Counted from the first letter of the stretch, positions 9,773 through 19,558 are shown. The stretch is 64,000 nucleotides of DNA from Desulfovibrio sp. (GCF_034006445.1 NZ_JAVESS010000001.1:496001-560000); one strand, 5' to 3'. Program-made: numbers and translations. The notes: generated from the sequence alone by a model not told the origin.

Positions 9773-10282
9773 ATGCGTGAAGAAATTCAGGCGTACGTGA
9801 GCCTGGGCTCCAACAGCACGGACGCGGAGCGCATGCTTCAACTGGCCCGCGAGGCCCTGGGCAATCTGCCCCATGTGCGCCTTGGCGCGGTATCACCCAT
9901 ATACACTACCGAACCCCAGGGGTTTGCCGATCAACCATGGTTTTTGAACCAGGTGGTTGAACTTTTTGTGGCGCCGAGCTGGCATCCTTGCGCATTTGTG
10001 GAGGCTTTGCTGCAAGTGGAGGCCAGTCTAGGCCGTGTACGCAACGCTGATCCTGCCCTGCGCTTCGGACCAAGAACCATTGATGCGGATTTATTGCTTT
10101 TTGGTCAACAGCGCAGCGACGATGCGCACTGTCTTGTGCCGCATCCCCGGCTAACCCAACGCGCATTTGCCCTGGTGCCTCTGCTGGACGTTGCCCCTGG
10201 CATCCATATTGACGGGATCTCTGCTGCGGACTGGCTTTCGCGCCTGAAATTTGAAAAGGATGGACAAAGAATTTCTCAGTGA
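9773..10282 (+). CDS. folK: 2-amino-4-hydroxy-6-hydroxymethyldihydropteridine pyrophosphokinase
   Basis: 169 residues from the ATG at 9773 (AAAGGA about 10 bases upstream; upstream in-frame codons are not conserved-looking). The HPPK fold is evident: AYVSLGSN at the N-terminus, YTTEPQGF..QPWFLNQVVE in the middle, RFGPRTIDADLLLFG with the metal-binding aspartates near residue 100-107, and PHPRLTQRAFALVPL. It pyrophosphorylates 6-hydroxymethyl-dihydropterin with ATP in folate synthesis, in the cytoplasm. Other folate genes are not adjacent. Confidence 0.95.
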   Translation: MREEIQAYVSLGSNSTDAERMLQLAREALGNLPHVRLGAVSPIYTTEPQGFADQPWFLNQVVELFVAPSWHPCAFVEALLQVEASLGRVRNADPALRFGPRTIDADLLLFGQQRSDDAHCLVPHPRLTQRAFALVPLLDVAPGIHIDGISAADWLSRLKFEKDGQRISQ

Positions 10283-10393
10283 CGGCAAGAACTCTCTGTG
10301 GTAGGGTCTTCATCGGCTTGCAGGCAGGTTGCCCAGCCGCAAACTCCAGATTTTTTGGCCCGATGCCCTGCATGAGCCTAAGGAGCACGACAG

Positions 10394-10687
10394 ATGTTGA
10401 AGTGGCTTATTTTGATATTGGCGGTCTACGCCCTGTATCGTCTTTTCGCCAATGATGTGCTGAAAAAGAAAAAAGAAAACAATGAAGAAAATGCGGCCGA
10501 AATGGAACGCAAGATAGCTGCCGGAGAAATGGTCAAGGACCCGGAATGCGGTACCTACGTTTCTGCCGAAGGCAATATTTCTGTGCGCGATGGTGAACTT
10601 GTCCACCATTTTTGCAGCTATGAATGCCGCGACAAATTTTTGCAACGTCTTGAAGAAGGCGGTCGCGAATTGCCCCCGCGCGAATAA
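10394..10687 (+). CDS. Small membrane-anchored TRASH/YHS-like metal-binding protein
   Basis: 97 residues. An N-terminal transmembrane helix (LILILAVYALYRLF) is followed by a basic/acidic helix and a C-terminal DPECGTYV....HFCSYECRDKF segment. The Cys and His residues (C-x..-HxC-x3-C) match the TRASH/YHS type of metal-binding knuckle used in heavy-metal sensing or transport. AAGGAG lies 8 bases before the ATG, and a strong terminator follows. Function beyond metal binding is unknown. Confidence 0.7.
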   Translation: MLKWLILILAVYALYRLFANDVLKKKKENNEENAAEMERKIAAGEMVKDPECGTYVSAEGNISVRDGELVHHFCSYECRDKFLQRLEEGGRELPPRE

Positions 10688-10711
10688 CCGTTCGGCGACA
10701 CAAAAAACTAT

Positions 10712-10757
10712 AACGGGTGGGAATGTGCCAGTACGGCCATATCCCACCCGTTTTTAT
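10712..10757 (+). terminator. Rho-independent terminator after the TRASH-like gene
   Basis: An 11-bp perfect stem (10712-10722 with 10742-10752) is followed by a T-rich run. It lies 25 bases after the stop codon. Confidence 0.85.
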
Positions 10758-10949
10758 TATGGAAACGCTGATTTTATTCTGTTTGGCGGTGTTGTTGGCG
10801 GCGTTGCTTTCTTTTTTTTGAAACCGTCGAGGACGGAAGAGTCCATTCCTGCTTCAAATAAAGATCGCGCCTTGCCAAACGAAACAACTGCGCGTTGCCA
10901 ACAGGCTCTTTAATCAGTGCTTTCTTATATCGTGCCGTGGTCCGGCAAC

Positions 10950-11073
10950 TAGAGCATTTAACACTTGAAATGCTCGCGTACGGCAGGCAAAAGCCCGCCT
11001 ACTCGCATTTCGTGGCAAGGATTTTCAGAAAAATCCTTGCAGAGCATTTAACTCATTTCATTCGTAAACTGCT
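10950..11073. repeat. Cluster of short inverted repeats in an intergenic region
   Basis: The 386 bases between 10688 and 11073 carry no convincing gene. After the terminator, three hairpins lie close together: an 8-bp stem at 10953-10960/10969-10976; an imperfect stem near 10982-11000; and a perfect 11-bp stem at 11015-11025/11030-11040. The decamer agagcattta occurs at both 10952 and 11041. The second copy again opens an imperfect inverted repeat ending at about 11075. It may be a REP-like or mRNA 3' element of the converging 11074-15408 gene. Confidence 0.45.
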
Positions 11074-14000
11074 CTATCTTACGCCGCAAAGTTTTTTGGC
11101 AAAATCTGACTGATCCTGAAGGTCGCCCAGCCGTAAAAATCCCTGCTTGCGCGCCATGTCTCTGGCAATGGCCATAAACAGACGGATGCGGTTCAGTTGA
11201 TTGGCCTCACTGCTGCCCGGATCATAGTCAATGGCCATGATGTTGGCCTGGGGGGCCGCCCGGCGCACTGTCTTGAACGCTCCACGGCCAACCACATGAT
11301 TGGGCAGGCAGCCGAAAGGCTGAAGGCACAGAATGTCCTTTGCCCCGTGGTTGAGAAATTCCAGCATCTCTGCCGGCAAAAGCCAGCCCTCGCCAGCAGC
11401 GTTGCCCAGTGACAGCATGCTCTCGCCCATACGGGCCAGCGTGTCCAGATGGGCCACGGGCATGACCCTGTCCGCAAGGGGAGAGCCTGCCAGAGCCTCC
11501 CGCATGCTTTTGCGCAAATTTTCCACTTTTTTGATAGCCAGAGTGCTGCCCAGCGCACCCAGGGCGCTGCCGCCCTGGCGTTGCCAGTCGTAAATGGAAT
11601 CCCTCAGGCAATACAGCATGAAGTTTGTAATATCGGGCAGCAGGGGTTCGCCTCCTTCCTGCCGGATGATATCCACAATATGCCGATTGGCGTCAGGATG
11701 GTAGGTAAGAAGAATTTCGCCGACCACGGCAACGCGCGGCCGGTGGTCCACATCGCAGCCGATCTGCTCAAAATCGCGCACAAGGCGTTCCATACTGCGA
11801 CTGAAGGCCAGATCATCGCCATGCCGCACAATGGGGGTCAATGTGCGCAGCCAATGATCAATCCTTTCGGCTGTGTCTCCTGCACGGCGCTCATAGGTCT
11901 GCGTATGCAGCGAAAGACGTTGCAGCATGTCTCCGGCCAGCATGCCCAGCACCATTTTGTGCAGCATGGCGCGGCTGGGCCTGAAACCCGGATGACTGTC
12001 AACACCGGATGTGCTCATGGTGAGCACCGGAACCGATGCAAAACCGCACTCAAGCAGGGCCTTGCGCAATAGGGCCGGATAATTGCTGGCGCGGCATGGC
12101 CCGCAGGTCTGTGAGAGAAGGAGGGCTGTACGGTGGGGATCATGCTCGCCGCTTTGCAGCGCGTGCAGCAATTGGCCGATAGCCACAATGGCCGGATAGC
12201 AGGCATCATTGTTTACATAGGCCTGCCCCAGGCTGATGGCTTCGGAAGTTACCGTGGGCAGCAGTTTTACCATGTGTCCACTGCCCACAATACCTTCGGT
12301 GATCAAGGGAAAATGCAGCGGAGCCATTTGCGGGACAAGAATCAGGTGCGAGTGGGCGTCTTTTTTGGAAAAAACGGGCGCCGAGGGGGGCGGAATGAAC
12401 GTCTGTACGCCCTTGCCGCGTCCTTCTGCCACGGCCAGTAGTGAGCGAATGCGGATACGGGCCGAAGCGAGCGCGTTGCCCTCATCCATCTTGATAAGGG
12501 TATACAGCTTGCCATGCTGGTGCAGCTGCTCGCGTATCTGGTCGGAAGTAATGGCGTCAAGGCCGCAGCCAAATGAGGTAAGCTGCACAAGCTCAACCCT
12601 GCATGTGCCGTGCTCTCCCTGAGCGGCCCATGACGCGGCCCGGTAGAGCCTGGCAGGGTATGTCCACTGGTTGCGGACGCGCAGCCCCGGCACGGGAATT
12701 TTGCGCAGCCAGTGGCGAGGCAGGGCGTCCTCGCTTATAACCGTAGCCCCGAGCGACGCGATAAAGTCCGGCAAACCGTGGTGCACCTGCGGGTCGGCAT
12801 GATAGGGGCGGCCTGCCAGCACCACCAATGTTCCGCCCTGACGGCGTGTTGCGGCGTAGAGCTTTTCTGCTTCATCCCGCAGTTCGCGCAAATAATTTTC
12901 CTGCTCCTGCCGGGCCACGCGGACAGCGGCGCGCACTTCCCCCCTGGGCAGGTCCATTTCCTGACAGAGGTTACGCACCAGGGATCCCGTGTGGTTGAGA
13001 TTCACAAAAGGCGCGTACATGAGGGCCTTGCCATTGACCAGTTCCGGCAGGTTTTCGCGTACCACCTGTGGATAACCGCAGGCCACAGGGCAGGAAAAAG
13101 CATCGCACATTTCTTCAAATTCTTTGGACTCACGGGGAATGCAGGGCATGAATATGCGCGAGATTCCTTTTTCAACAAGCGAAAGCACATGCCCATGGGC
13201 CAGCTTGGCAGGATAGCAGACGCTTTGCGAAGGCACGGAGGCCAGGCCCCGGGCAAAAAGCGCACGGCTGGTCGGCGGGGAAAGCTCGACCCTGAATCCA
13301 AGGCTGGTGAAAAGGGTGAACCAGAAAGGATAGTGCGAATATACGGTCAGCACCCTCGGTATGCCCAGAACTCCCCGTGGCGCGCGTTCAAGGGGCAGCG
13401 GTTCATAGCGGAAGAGCCGCTGACGCTTCCAGTCATAAAGATTTTGTCCGGCGGCCGTTTTTTTGCCAGTGGTATTGGCGAACTTGTCGCAGCGGTTGCC
13501 TGAAAAATGGCGCGTTCCGTGCGAAAAGCGCGTTTCGGTCAGCAGGCAGTTGTTCCCGCAGTCGCGGCAACGAAAACTGCGGCTGCGCATCTCAAAATTG
13601 CGAAGGCCCTCGGCTGTCAGGGGGGAGTAACGCACTTCATTGGCAGGGCAGGCCTCAAGCGCTGTCAGGGCAGCCCCATAGGCCCCCATAAGCCCTGAAG
13701 AGGCCGGCCGGTGTACGCTATGCCCCAGGGTGCGCTCCATGGCGCAAAGCAATGCGTCATTGAGGAATGAGCCTCCCTGCACCACCACATGCTGCCCCAG
13801 TTCATCGGTATCCTTGATGCGCAGCACCTTGTCCAAAGCGTTGCGAACAACAGAATAGCAGAGGCCAGCCGCAATATCGGCCGCTTTCATGCCTTCTTTC
13901 TGGGCTTGCGTGACCTTTGAGTTCATGAATACCGTACAGCGCGAGCCAAGGTCAGCCGGATGTTCGGCATACAGGGCAGCCTCGACAAATTCCTCCATAC

Positions 14001-15408
14001 GCATGCCAAGCCCCAGGGCGAAGCTTTCAAGAAAAGCCCCGCAGCCTGCGGAACAGGCCTCGTTAAGGCTCACATCCGCGATAACGCCGTTTTCGGCCTT
14101 GAGGCACTTCATGTCCTGACCGCCGATGTCTATGACATAACTCACTTCAGGCACAATACGATGCGCGGCTTTGAAGTGCGCCAGCGTTTCCACTGTGACG
14201 CAGTCAAGCTTGAGCGCCGCCTCGGCAAGCTGCGCCCCATAGCCAGTGGCGGCCGTGCCTGCAAGCCAGGCCTGTGGAGGAATCTGCTCAAGCATGTCGG
14301 CAAGAGGCGGCAGAAGAACTTGCAGGGGGTTGCCCCCATTGGACACGTAACACGATGCCAGCATGCGCTGCTGCGCGTCTATGAGCGCGGCCTTGACCGT
14401 GGTGGACCCGAGGTCAAGCCCCAGATACAGGGGGCCGGTCGCCTTGTTCAGATCGCATCGGGGGAGGCGGTCGTCGGAGTGCCGTTTTCTGAAGATTTCA
14501 TATTCGGCAGAATCACGAAAAAAGCGTGGCAGTGCCTTGGTCAGAGGAGGCAGGGCTTCGCAAGCCAGATTGCGGGCCTGACGGGCCAGTTCGTCCAGGC
14601 GAACCAGCGGGGTTTCGCCTTGCCTGTCCTTCATGCACAAAGCCGCACCGTGGGCGGCGGCACACTGGGCATGCGGCAGACAGGCAATTTCGTCATCTTC
14701 CAGATGCAGGGCCGCAATAAAAAGTTTTTTCAACTCCGGCAAAAAATGCAATGGCCCACCAAGAAAGGCCACTGTGCCTTCAATGGGGCGGCCACAAGCC
14801 AGGCCGCCAATGGTTTGTTCAACCACGGCCTGAAATATGGAGGCCGCGATGTCTTCCCGCGCTACCCCGCCATTCAGCAGGGGCACAATATCCGTTTTGG
14901 CGAACACGCCGCAACGTGAAGCAATGGGGTAAAGAGTGGTGTGCTGCGCGGCCAGTTCATTGAGTCCTTGCGCATCAGTGCTGAGCAGACGGGCCATCTG
15001 GTCGATAAAGGCCCCGGTTCCTCCGGCGCAGGATTCGTTCATGCGCAGTTCCACATCCTGCCCAAGGTACAGCAGCTTGGCGTCTTCGCCGCCGAGTTCG
15101 ACAGCAACGGTGGTTTGTGGAGCCGCAGCCGATACGGCGCGGGCCGTGGCCAGCAGTTCCTGTTCAAAAGGTAAAGACAGGGCCTGGCCAAGATCCAGCG
15201 CGCCCGAACCGGTGATGGCGCAACGCACCGGCAAAAGAGGATATTTTTGTGCCAGTTCATCCAAAAGAGCGGATAACGTGGCGCGAACGGCGGTTCCATG
15301 ACGACGGTACATGGTTTCAATAACCATACCCTCGGTATCAAGAAGCGCCAGCTTGACAGTGGTGGAGCCTATGTCCAGACCAAGAAATGCCGCAGGATGT
15401 GGAGACAC
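11074..15408 (-). CDS. 2-hydroxyacyl-CoA dehydratase activator/dehydratase fusion (BcrA/BadF-HgdC type)
   Basis: 1444 residues. There are two tandem ASKHA ATPase domains of the CoA-enzyme activase family. The first begins GLDIGSTTVKLALL at residue ~9, the second GLDLGSTTVKAALI at ~328. Each has the Cys-containing loop that bridges the [4Fe-4S] cluster (NESCAGGTGAF, NEACSAGCGAF). From ~620 there is a Cys-rich linker and a DUF2229-type domain (RVLTVYSHYPFW), then a dehydratase-subunit-like region. Activases use ATP to drive a low-potential electron into 2-hydroxyacyl-CoA dehydratases or benzoyl-CoA reductases. For these long fusions the substrate is unknown, and no CoA-dehydratase or CoA-transferase gene is adjacent. 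Confidence 0.88.
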   Translation of the reverse strand: MSPHPAAFLGLDIGSTTVKLALLDTEGMVIETMYRRHGTAVRATLSALLDELAQKYPLLPVRCAITGSGALDLGQALSLPFEQELLATARAVSAAAPQTTVAVELGGEDAKLLYLGQDVELRMNESCAGGTGAFIDQMARLLSTDAQGLNELAAQHTTLYPIASRCGVFAKTDIVPLLNGGVAREDIAASIFQAVVEQTIGGLACGRPIEGTVAFLGGPLHFLPELKKLFIAALHLEDDEIACLPHAQCAAAHGAALCMKDRQGETPLVRLDELARQARNLACEALPPLTKALPRFFRDSAEYEIFRKRHSDDRLPRCDLNKATGPLYLGLDLGSTTVKAALIDAQQRMLASCYVSNGGNPLQVLLPPLADMLEQIPPQAWLAGTAATGYGAQLAEAALKLDCVTVETLAHFKAAHRIVPEVSYVIDIGGQDMKCLKAENGVIADVSLNEACSAGCGAFLESFALGLGMRMEEFVEAALYAEHPADLGSRCTVFMNSKVTQAQKEGMKAADIAAGLCYSVVRNALDKVLRIKDTDELGQHVVVQGGSFLNDALLCAMERTLGHSVHRPASSGLMGAYGAALTALEACPANEVRYSPLTAEGLRNFEMRSRSFRCRDCGNNCLLTETRFSHGTRHFSGNRCDKFANTTGKKTAAGQNLYDWKRQRLFRYEPLPLERAPRGVLGIPRVLTVYSHYPFWFTLFTSLGFRVELSPPTSRALFARGLASVPSQSVCYPAKLAHGHVLSLVEKGISRIFMPCIPRESKEFEEMCDAFSCPVACGYPQVVRENLPELVNGKALMYAPFVNLNHTGSLVRNLCQEMDLPRGEVRAAVRVARQEQENYLRELRDEAEKLYAATRRQGGTLVVLAGRPYHADPQVHHGLPDFIASLGATVISEDALPRHWLRKIPVPGLRVRNQWTYPARLYRAASWAAQGEHGTCRVELVQLTSFGCGLDAITSDQIREQLHQHGKLYTLIKMDEGNALASARIRIRSLLAVAEGRGKGVQTFIPPPSAPVFSKKDAHSHLILVPQMAPLHFPLITEGIVGSGHMVKLLPTVTSEAISLGQAYVNNDACYPAIVAIGQLLHALQSGEHDPHRTALLLSQTCGPCRASNYPALLRKALLECGFASVPVLTMSTSGVDSHPGFRPSRAMLHKMVLGMLAGDMLQRLSLHTQTYERRAGDTAERIDHWLRTLTPIVRHGDDLAFSRSMERLVRDFEQIGCDVDHRPRVAVVGEILLTYHPDANRHIVDIIRQEGGEPLLPDITNFMLYCLRDSIYDWQRQGGSALGALGSTLAIKKVENLRKSMREALAGSPLADRVMPVAHLDTLARMGESMLSLGNAAGEGWLLPAEMLEFLNHGAKDILCLQPFGCLPNHVVGRGAFKTVRRAAPQANIMAIDYDPGSSEANQLNRIRLFMAIARDMARKQGFLRLGDLQDQSDFAKKLCGVR

Positions 15409-15561
15409 AAATAAGTCCTCACATTTCTGTGTGTTTGTGGGAGAGACAAGATATCGCCTTTCATCAAAGAATGATTCCTGTTTAAAGGAAAAGCGAAATA
15501 TTTTCCAGCTATAGATTCAGGATATACTGCAAGGGGCGACAAAGACAAGCCCCACGTTACA

Positions 15562-15622
15562 AAAAAAGAAGCGCCGCGCTCATTTTTCAATCATTGCTTG
15601 GCTGAAAAATGGGCGCGGCGCT
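15562..15622 (-). terminator. Terminator after the M23 peptidase gene
   Basis: A 20-bp near-perfect stem (15570-15589 with 15603-15622) is followed, on the minus strand, by a T-rich tract at 15569-15562. It lies 14 bases past the peptidase stop codon. Confidence 0.85.
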
Positions 15623-15636
15623 CTGCTGGCTGTGGG

Positions 15637-16965
15637 TTATTGCTGAGCCATCGAGGCATCAAGTCTGTCGGTGATATTGTCGCGGATCCACTTGGCGTCG
15701 AGCCATTCCAGAGGCGTAACCTCAACCCCGCCCACCATCATTCCAAAGTGCAGGTGGTCGCCAAACGCAAGGCCTGTGGTGCCGGTATGGCCGAGGAGCT
15801 GCCCCTTTTGCACCACATCGCCAGCCCTTACTGTAAAATCATTGAGGTGGGAGTAGAGGGACATAAGCCCCAGACCATGATCAACCACCACAATATTGCC
15901 ATAGATGCCGAGTTCGCCGCTAAAAATGACCCGTCCGCTGTTGGCGGCGGGCACTTCGGCGTTACGTATGGACGCAAGGTCAAAGCCAAGATGGTAGGAC
16001 TCGCCAACCTGCTTGCCCTGATAACTGTAAAATCTGTGGTCGGCAAAACCCGCGCGCGGGGCGGAGCGGGGCATGCGTGTAAAAACGCTGCTCCACAGCA
16101 TGGCCGAGGCAGAGTCTTTGCTTATGTTGCGCAAGTCCTCAACGTTGGCGGCCCGCACCTGATTATTGATATACATGTAGCATTCAAGAGGGTTGGCTGC
16201 ATTGGGAGCCAGATGGCGCAACTTGCCCTCCACGCTCAGCAAAAAATTGTCGGTCAGTTCAAGACTGTCGCTTTTGAAAACCCGCTCAAAGGCCATGACC
16301 GTCAAACGGCTTTTGGTCACATTGCCCGCAAGGTCAGTGGCGGTGATTTCCACACTGTTTTTATAATCTTTGGCCGTCATAGTGTACGGATAGGGGAAAA
16401 AGCAGACGTAGCTGCCGTCTTTTTGCAGGTAGCCAGGAACAAGATAGCCGGCCACAAGGACGCCGCTGCTGGTCACCTCTTTATCGATGGTGTAGCGGAC
16501 AACGGCAGCGCCCCCACGGCGCACATTGGGGGGCAGTGTTTTGACCGAAATGCGCGGGGGCTGGGTATCAAGGCGCATGGGAAGCTGCAGCGTGCGGGTA
16601 TTGCCCTGGCCAAAGCCGGCAAGCGAGCCGTCAGTGGCGCGTATTTCGAGGTCAAAGGCGCCTTCACGAAGGTTGGCGTCCTTGAAGGACACTTCAACAG
16701 TACGTTCAGGCAGGTATTGATCAAAGTGTTTGTTAAAAATAACATTGAGCACGTTATTTTTTTTCACGCCGACAGTAACAGATCTGATTCCTGAAACATC
16801 CTGCATATTGATCTTAAGCACACTGACGGGGGACACTCTGCCTGTGCTGGGAGAAACTTCAATAATGGGACCTTCAAGGTCCTTGAAAAAAGTATAGCCG
16901 CCCACTCCTAGAACGACCAACACAAGAACTCCAAGCACAGTTGAAAACATACTTTTCTTTCGCAT
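15637..16965 (-). CDS. M23 family zinc metallopeptidase, membrane-anchored
   Basis: 442 residues from the ATG at 16965, chosen for its AGGAG 7 bases upstream; the frame stays open to 17070. A basic start and one N-terminal transmembrane helix (VLGVLVLVVLGVGGYTFF) anchor a periplasmic protein with Ig-like beta-rich repeats. The C-terminal LytM/M23 domain carries the metal site YHLGFD (~324) and DHLHFG (~400). Such enzymes cut peptidoglycan cross-links. Both zinc-ligand motifs are intact, so it is probably active rather than an EnvC-like activator. A monocistronic unit ending in a strong terminator. Confidence 0.9.
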   Translation of the reverse strand: MRKKSMFSTVLGVLVLVVLGVGGYTFFKDLEGPIIEVSPSTGRVSPVSVLKINMQDVSGIRSVTVGVKKNNVLNVIFNKHFDQYLPERTVEVSFKDANLREGAFDLEIRATDGSLAGFGQGNTRTLQLPMRLDTQPPRISVKTLPPNVRRGGAAVVRYTIDKEVTSSGVLVAGYLVPGYLQKDGSYVCFFPYPYTMTAKDYKNSVEITATDLAGNVTKSRLTVMAFERVFKSDSLELTDNFLLSVEGKLRHLAPNAANPLECYMYINNQVRAANVEDLRNISKDSASAMLWSSVFTRMPRSAPRAGFADHRFYSYQGKQVGESYHLGFDLASIRNAEVPAANSGRVIFSGELGIYGNIVVVDHGLGLMSLYSHLNDFTVRAGDVVQKGQLLGHTGTTGLAFGDHLHFGMMVGGVEVTPLEWLDAKWIRDNITDRLDASMAQQ

Positions 16966-17107
16966 TGCAGGCTCCTCATTAAGCTCAGGGAAAAGCCTTG
17001 CATAAAGGCCGCCAATTTTCAAGGAAAAGTCTGGAACATTTATAAAGTCGCGCGGGGCCGTAGCGTGCATTGACTTGAGGGTAAAAATCTGTTTTCACTT
17101 CCGCAGT

Positions 17108-17803
17108 ATGCAAAACAGCAGACATCCAGGCATAAGAGCGCCAGAGCGCGCGGCAGCCTCCCCGGTGGACCCCAAACGTCTGCGGAGGCGCATGGTGCGC
17201 GAGCAACTTGAAGCCAGAGGCATCACCGACGCGGAGGTCTTGGCCGCCATGGGCGCCGTCCCGCGACATCTTTTTGTGCAGGAGGCCCTGCGGGTCCAGG
17301 CTTATGAAGATACGCCCCTTCCCATAGGCTATGGACAAACCATCTCCCAGCCTTATGTTGTGGCTCTGATGAGCCAGCTTCTGGAACTACGCAGAGGCAT
17401 GCGGGTACTGGAGATAGGCACGGGTTCCGGCTATCAGGCGGCCATACTGGCGACCATGGGCTGCACGGTTTTTACGGTGGAACGGCTGCGCGAACTGTAT
17501 CAAAGCACCGCAAGCCTCTTGCGGCAGCTGGGGCTTCGCGGCATTCACATGCAGCGGCGAGACGGCACCCTCGGGATGCCTGAGGCTGCCCCGTTTGACC
17601 GGATTATTGTTACGGCAGGCGGGCCGGAAGTGCCGCGCCCCCTGACGGATCAGCTTGATGAAGGCGGCATTTTGCTTATTCCTGTGGGGCCGCGTCCTCG
17701 CGCGCAAAGGCTTATGCGCCTGCGCAAAGAACAGGGACGCATGGTAAGTGAAGATATGGGCCCCGCCATTTTTGTGGACCTGGTGGGCGACCACGGCTGG
17801 TAG
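17108..17803 (+). CDS. pcm: Protein-L-isoaspartate O-methyltransferase
   Basis: 231 residues from the ATG at 17108 (an in-frame TTG at 17075 is the alternative; neither has a clear ribosome-binding site). Conserved PCMT features: [42 protein letters not shown], the SAM-binding [16 protein letters not shown], and [10 protein letters not shown]. It methylates isoaspartyl residues in damaged proteins. 34 bases later begins the Mrp-type gene, probably in the same transcript. Confidence 0.95.
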   Translation: MQNSRHPGIRAPERAAASPVDPKRLRRRMVREQLEARGITDAEVLAAMGAVPRHLFVQEALRVQAYEDTPLPIGYGQTISQPYVVALMSQLLELRRGMRVLEIGTGSGYQAAILATMGCTVFTVERLRELYQSTASLLRQLGLRGIHMQRRDGTLGMPEAAPFDRIIVTAGGPEVPRPLTDQLDEGGILLIPVGPRPRAQRLMRLRKEQGRMVSEDMGPAIFVDLVGDHGW

Positions 17804-17837
17804 CCATACAGGTGCCCGTCAAAAGTAAGGAGATATC

Positions 17838-18752
17838 ATGGCTTCCTGTTCCTCCTGTTCCTCGTCTTCTTCCTGTCCCAGTTCAACGGGCAAGGGTGGC
17901 GATGGAAAGTGCATTGATCCTGCAGCCATGCAGGACAAGATTATAGCCGACAGGCTAGGGCACATCCGACACAAGATTTTTGTCATGAGCGGCAAGGGCG
18001 GGGTAGGCAAGAGCTCGGTTACCGTCAATACGGCCGCCGCTTTGGCCCGACGTGGGTTCAAGGTCGGCATCCTTGATGTGGACATGCACGGCCCGAGCGT
18101 TCCCAATCTTCTTGGCCTCACCAGCACGGTTGAAATGGATCCGGCTGGCGAGCTCATGCTGCCCGCAGCCTATAATGAAAATCTCGCCGTCATCTCAATG
18201 GACTCCCTGCTGCAGGACAAGGATCAGGCAATCCTGTGGCGTGGCCCCAAAAAGACGGCCGCCATACGCCAGTTCATTTCGGACGTTAAGTGGGGGGATC
18301 TCGACTTTCTGCTCATTGACTCGCCTCCAGGAACAGGCGACGAGCACATGACCGTCATGCAGTCCATCCCCGATGCGCTGTGTGTGGTGGTGACGACGCC
18401 CCAGGAAATTTCACTGGCCGATGTGCGCAAAGCCATCAATTTTCTGCAGTACACCAATTCAAACATACTGGGCGTAGTGGAAAATATGAGCGGCCTGATC
18501 TGCCCGCATTGCCATCAGGAAATAGACCTTTTCAAAAAGGGCGGCGGTGAAGAACTTGCCAAACGGTATGCGCTGAAGTTTCTGGGCGCGGTGCCTCTGG
18601 ATCCCACTACCGTGGTGGCGGCCGATCGCGGCGTGCCTGTTGTGTATCTTGAAGCAGACAGCCCGGCCAAGACAGCATTTTTGCAGTTGGCCGACGCCAT
18701 TGCCTCTGCCTGCGACACCAGCGTGGAAGCCCTGGCTTCCACGCATGCATAG
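17838..18752 (+). CDS. Mrp/NBP35 family Fe-S cluster carrier ATPase
   Basis: 304 residues; AAGGAG 6 bases before the ATG. An unusual Cys/Ser-rich N-terminus (CSSCSSSSSCPSS.. then C at ~28) precedes the deviant Walker A SGKGGVGKSS (~51). Further on are DVDMHGPS, DSPPGTGDEHMT, and the CPHC pair (~222) that bridges a [4Fe-4S] cluster between dimer subunits. It binds and hands over Fe-S clusters in the cytoplasm. The extra N-terminal cysteines recall Nbp35, which holds a second N-terminal cluster. Confidence 0.93.
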   Translation: MASCSSCSSSSSCPSSTGKGGDGKCIDPAAMQDKIIADRLGHIRHKIFVMSGKGGVGKSSVTVNTAAALARRGFKVGILDVDMHGPSVPNLLGLTSTVEMDPAGELMLPAAYNENLAVISMDSLLQDKDQAILWRGPKKTAAIRQFISDVKWGDLDFLLIDSPPGTGDEHMTVMQSIPDALCVVVTTPQEISLADVRKAINFLQYTNSNILGVVENMSGLICPHCHQEIDLFKKGGGEELAKRYALKFLGAVPLDPTTVVAADRGVPVVYLEADSPAKTAFLQLADAIASACDTSVEALASTHA

Positions 18753-18886
18753 CCATTGAGCCGCTGTCTGAAACACGCAGCGGCTGTCAGAAACTATGCA
18801 GGTTCTGTTTCTGCGTTCTTTGCAGGTTGTTTTGTACTGCTGATACGTGCGAAACCCCATTGAGCCTGTAGCGCCTAAAAAAATTA

Positions 18887-18930
18887 AACTCCCCTGCCGG
18901 CCTCAAGCGCCCAGGCAGGGGAGTTTTTTC
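18887..18930 (+). terminator. Terminator between the Mrp gene and pgsA
   Basis: A perfect 12-bp stem (18887-18898 with 18914-18925) followed by TTTTTT. A second small hairpin lies upstream near 18760-18785. Confidence 0.85.
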
Positions 18931-18997
18931 TTCTTTTCTCCTGTTTGCTTTTATGTTATTTGGACAAAAAATCTCGGGGAGCGTCAAAAAGAACTAC

Positions 18998-19558
18998 ATG
19001 CTTAATCTTGCTAATAAAATTACGCTATTACGTATTCTTATGACCCCTCTGGTAGTTTTACTGCTGTATTTTGAGGGACCGGTTACCTGTAAACTCGCTG
19101 CCTTGGCCTTTATTTTCGCTTCGCTGACCGACTGGGCCGATGGCTACGTTGCCCGCCGTTCCAACATGGTCACAAGCATGGGCAAATTTCTTGATCCCTT
19201 GGCAGATAAAGTACTTATCTGTTCCGTTCTTATCATGTTTGTAAAACTTGGCTGGGCCCCGGCCTGGGTTGTCATCATTATGGTCTGCCGTGAACTGGTG
19301 GTCACCGGCCTGCGCACCATAGCCATTGATGAAGGAATAGTGCTTGCCGCTGACAAGTTCGGCAAAGCCAAAACCATTCTGCAAATTTTTGCCATCGTGC
19401 CGCTCATTCTGCATTATCCGCTATGGGGGATGGATCTCAGCCCCATTGGCGAGTGGCTTTTGTATGCAGCGCTGGCACTGGCCCTCATCTCAGGCTCCAA
19501 TTACTGCTATGATTTTTACCGCCGCACACAGGCGCGTAAGGATTCCGACAAAGTATGA
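18998..19558 (+). CDS. pgsA: CDP-diacylglycerol-glycerol-3-phosphate 3-phosphatidyltransferase
   Basis: 186 residues from the ATG at 18998 (MLNLANKITLLRI is the usual family start; an ATG at 18953 would add 15 residues). The CDP-alcohol phosphatidyltransferase signature is complete: DWADGYVARRSNMVTSMGKFLDPLADK, with the four aspartates spaced as in DGxxAR(x8)GxxxDxxxD. There are about four to five transmembrane helices. It makes phosphatidylglycerol phosphate in the inner membrane. The stop overlaps the next start by ATGA, opening a four-gene coupled operon. Confidence 0.95.
   Translation: MLNLANKITLLRILMTPLVVLLLYFEGPVTCKLAALAFIFASLTDWADGYVARRSNMVTSMGKFLDPLADKVLICSVLIMFVKLGWAPAWVVIIMVCRELVVTGLRTIAIDEGIVLAADKFGKAKTILQIFAIVPLILHYPLWGMDLSPIGEWLLYAALALALISGSNYCYDFYRRTQARKDSDKV

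Noticed and set aside
10759..10821. 20-residue hydrophobic frame after the terminator
   Set aside because: Starts inside the T-rich end of the terminator and has no ribosome-binding site.
13960..14919. 319-residue plus-strand frame inside the activase fusion gene
   Set aside because: Antisense shadow; composition matches the mirrored codons of the activase domains.
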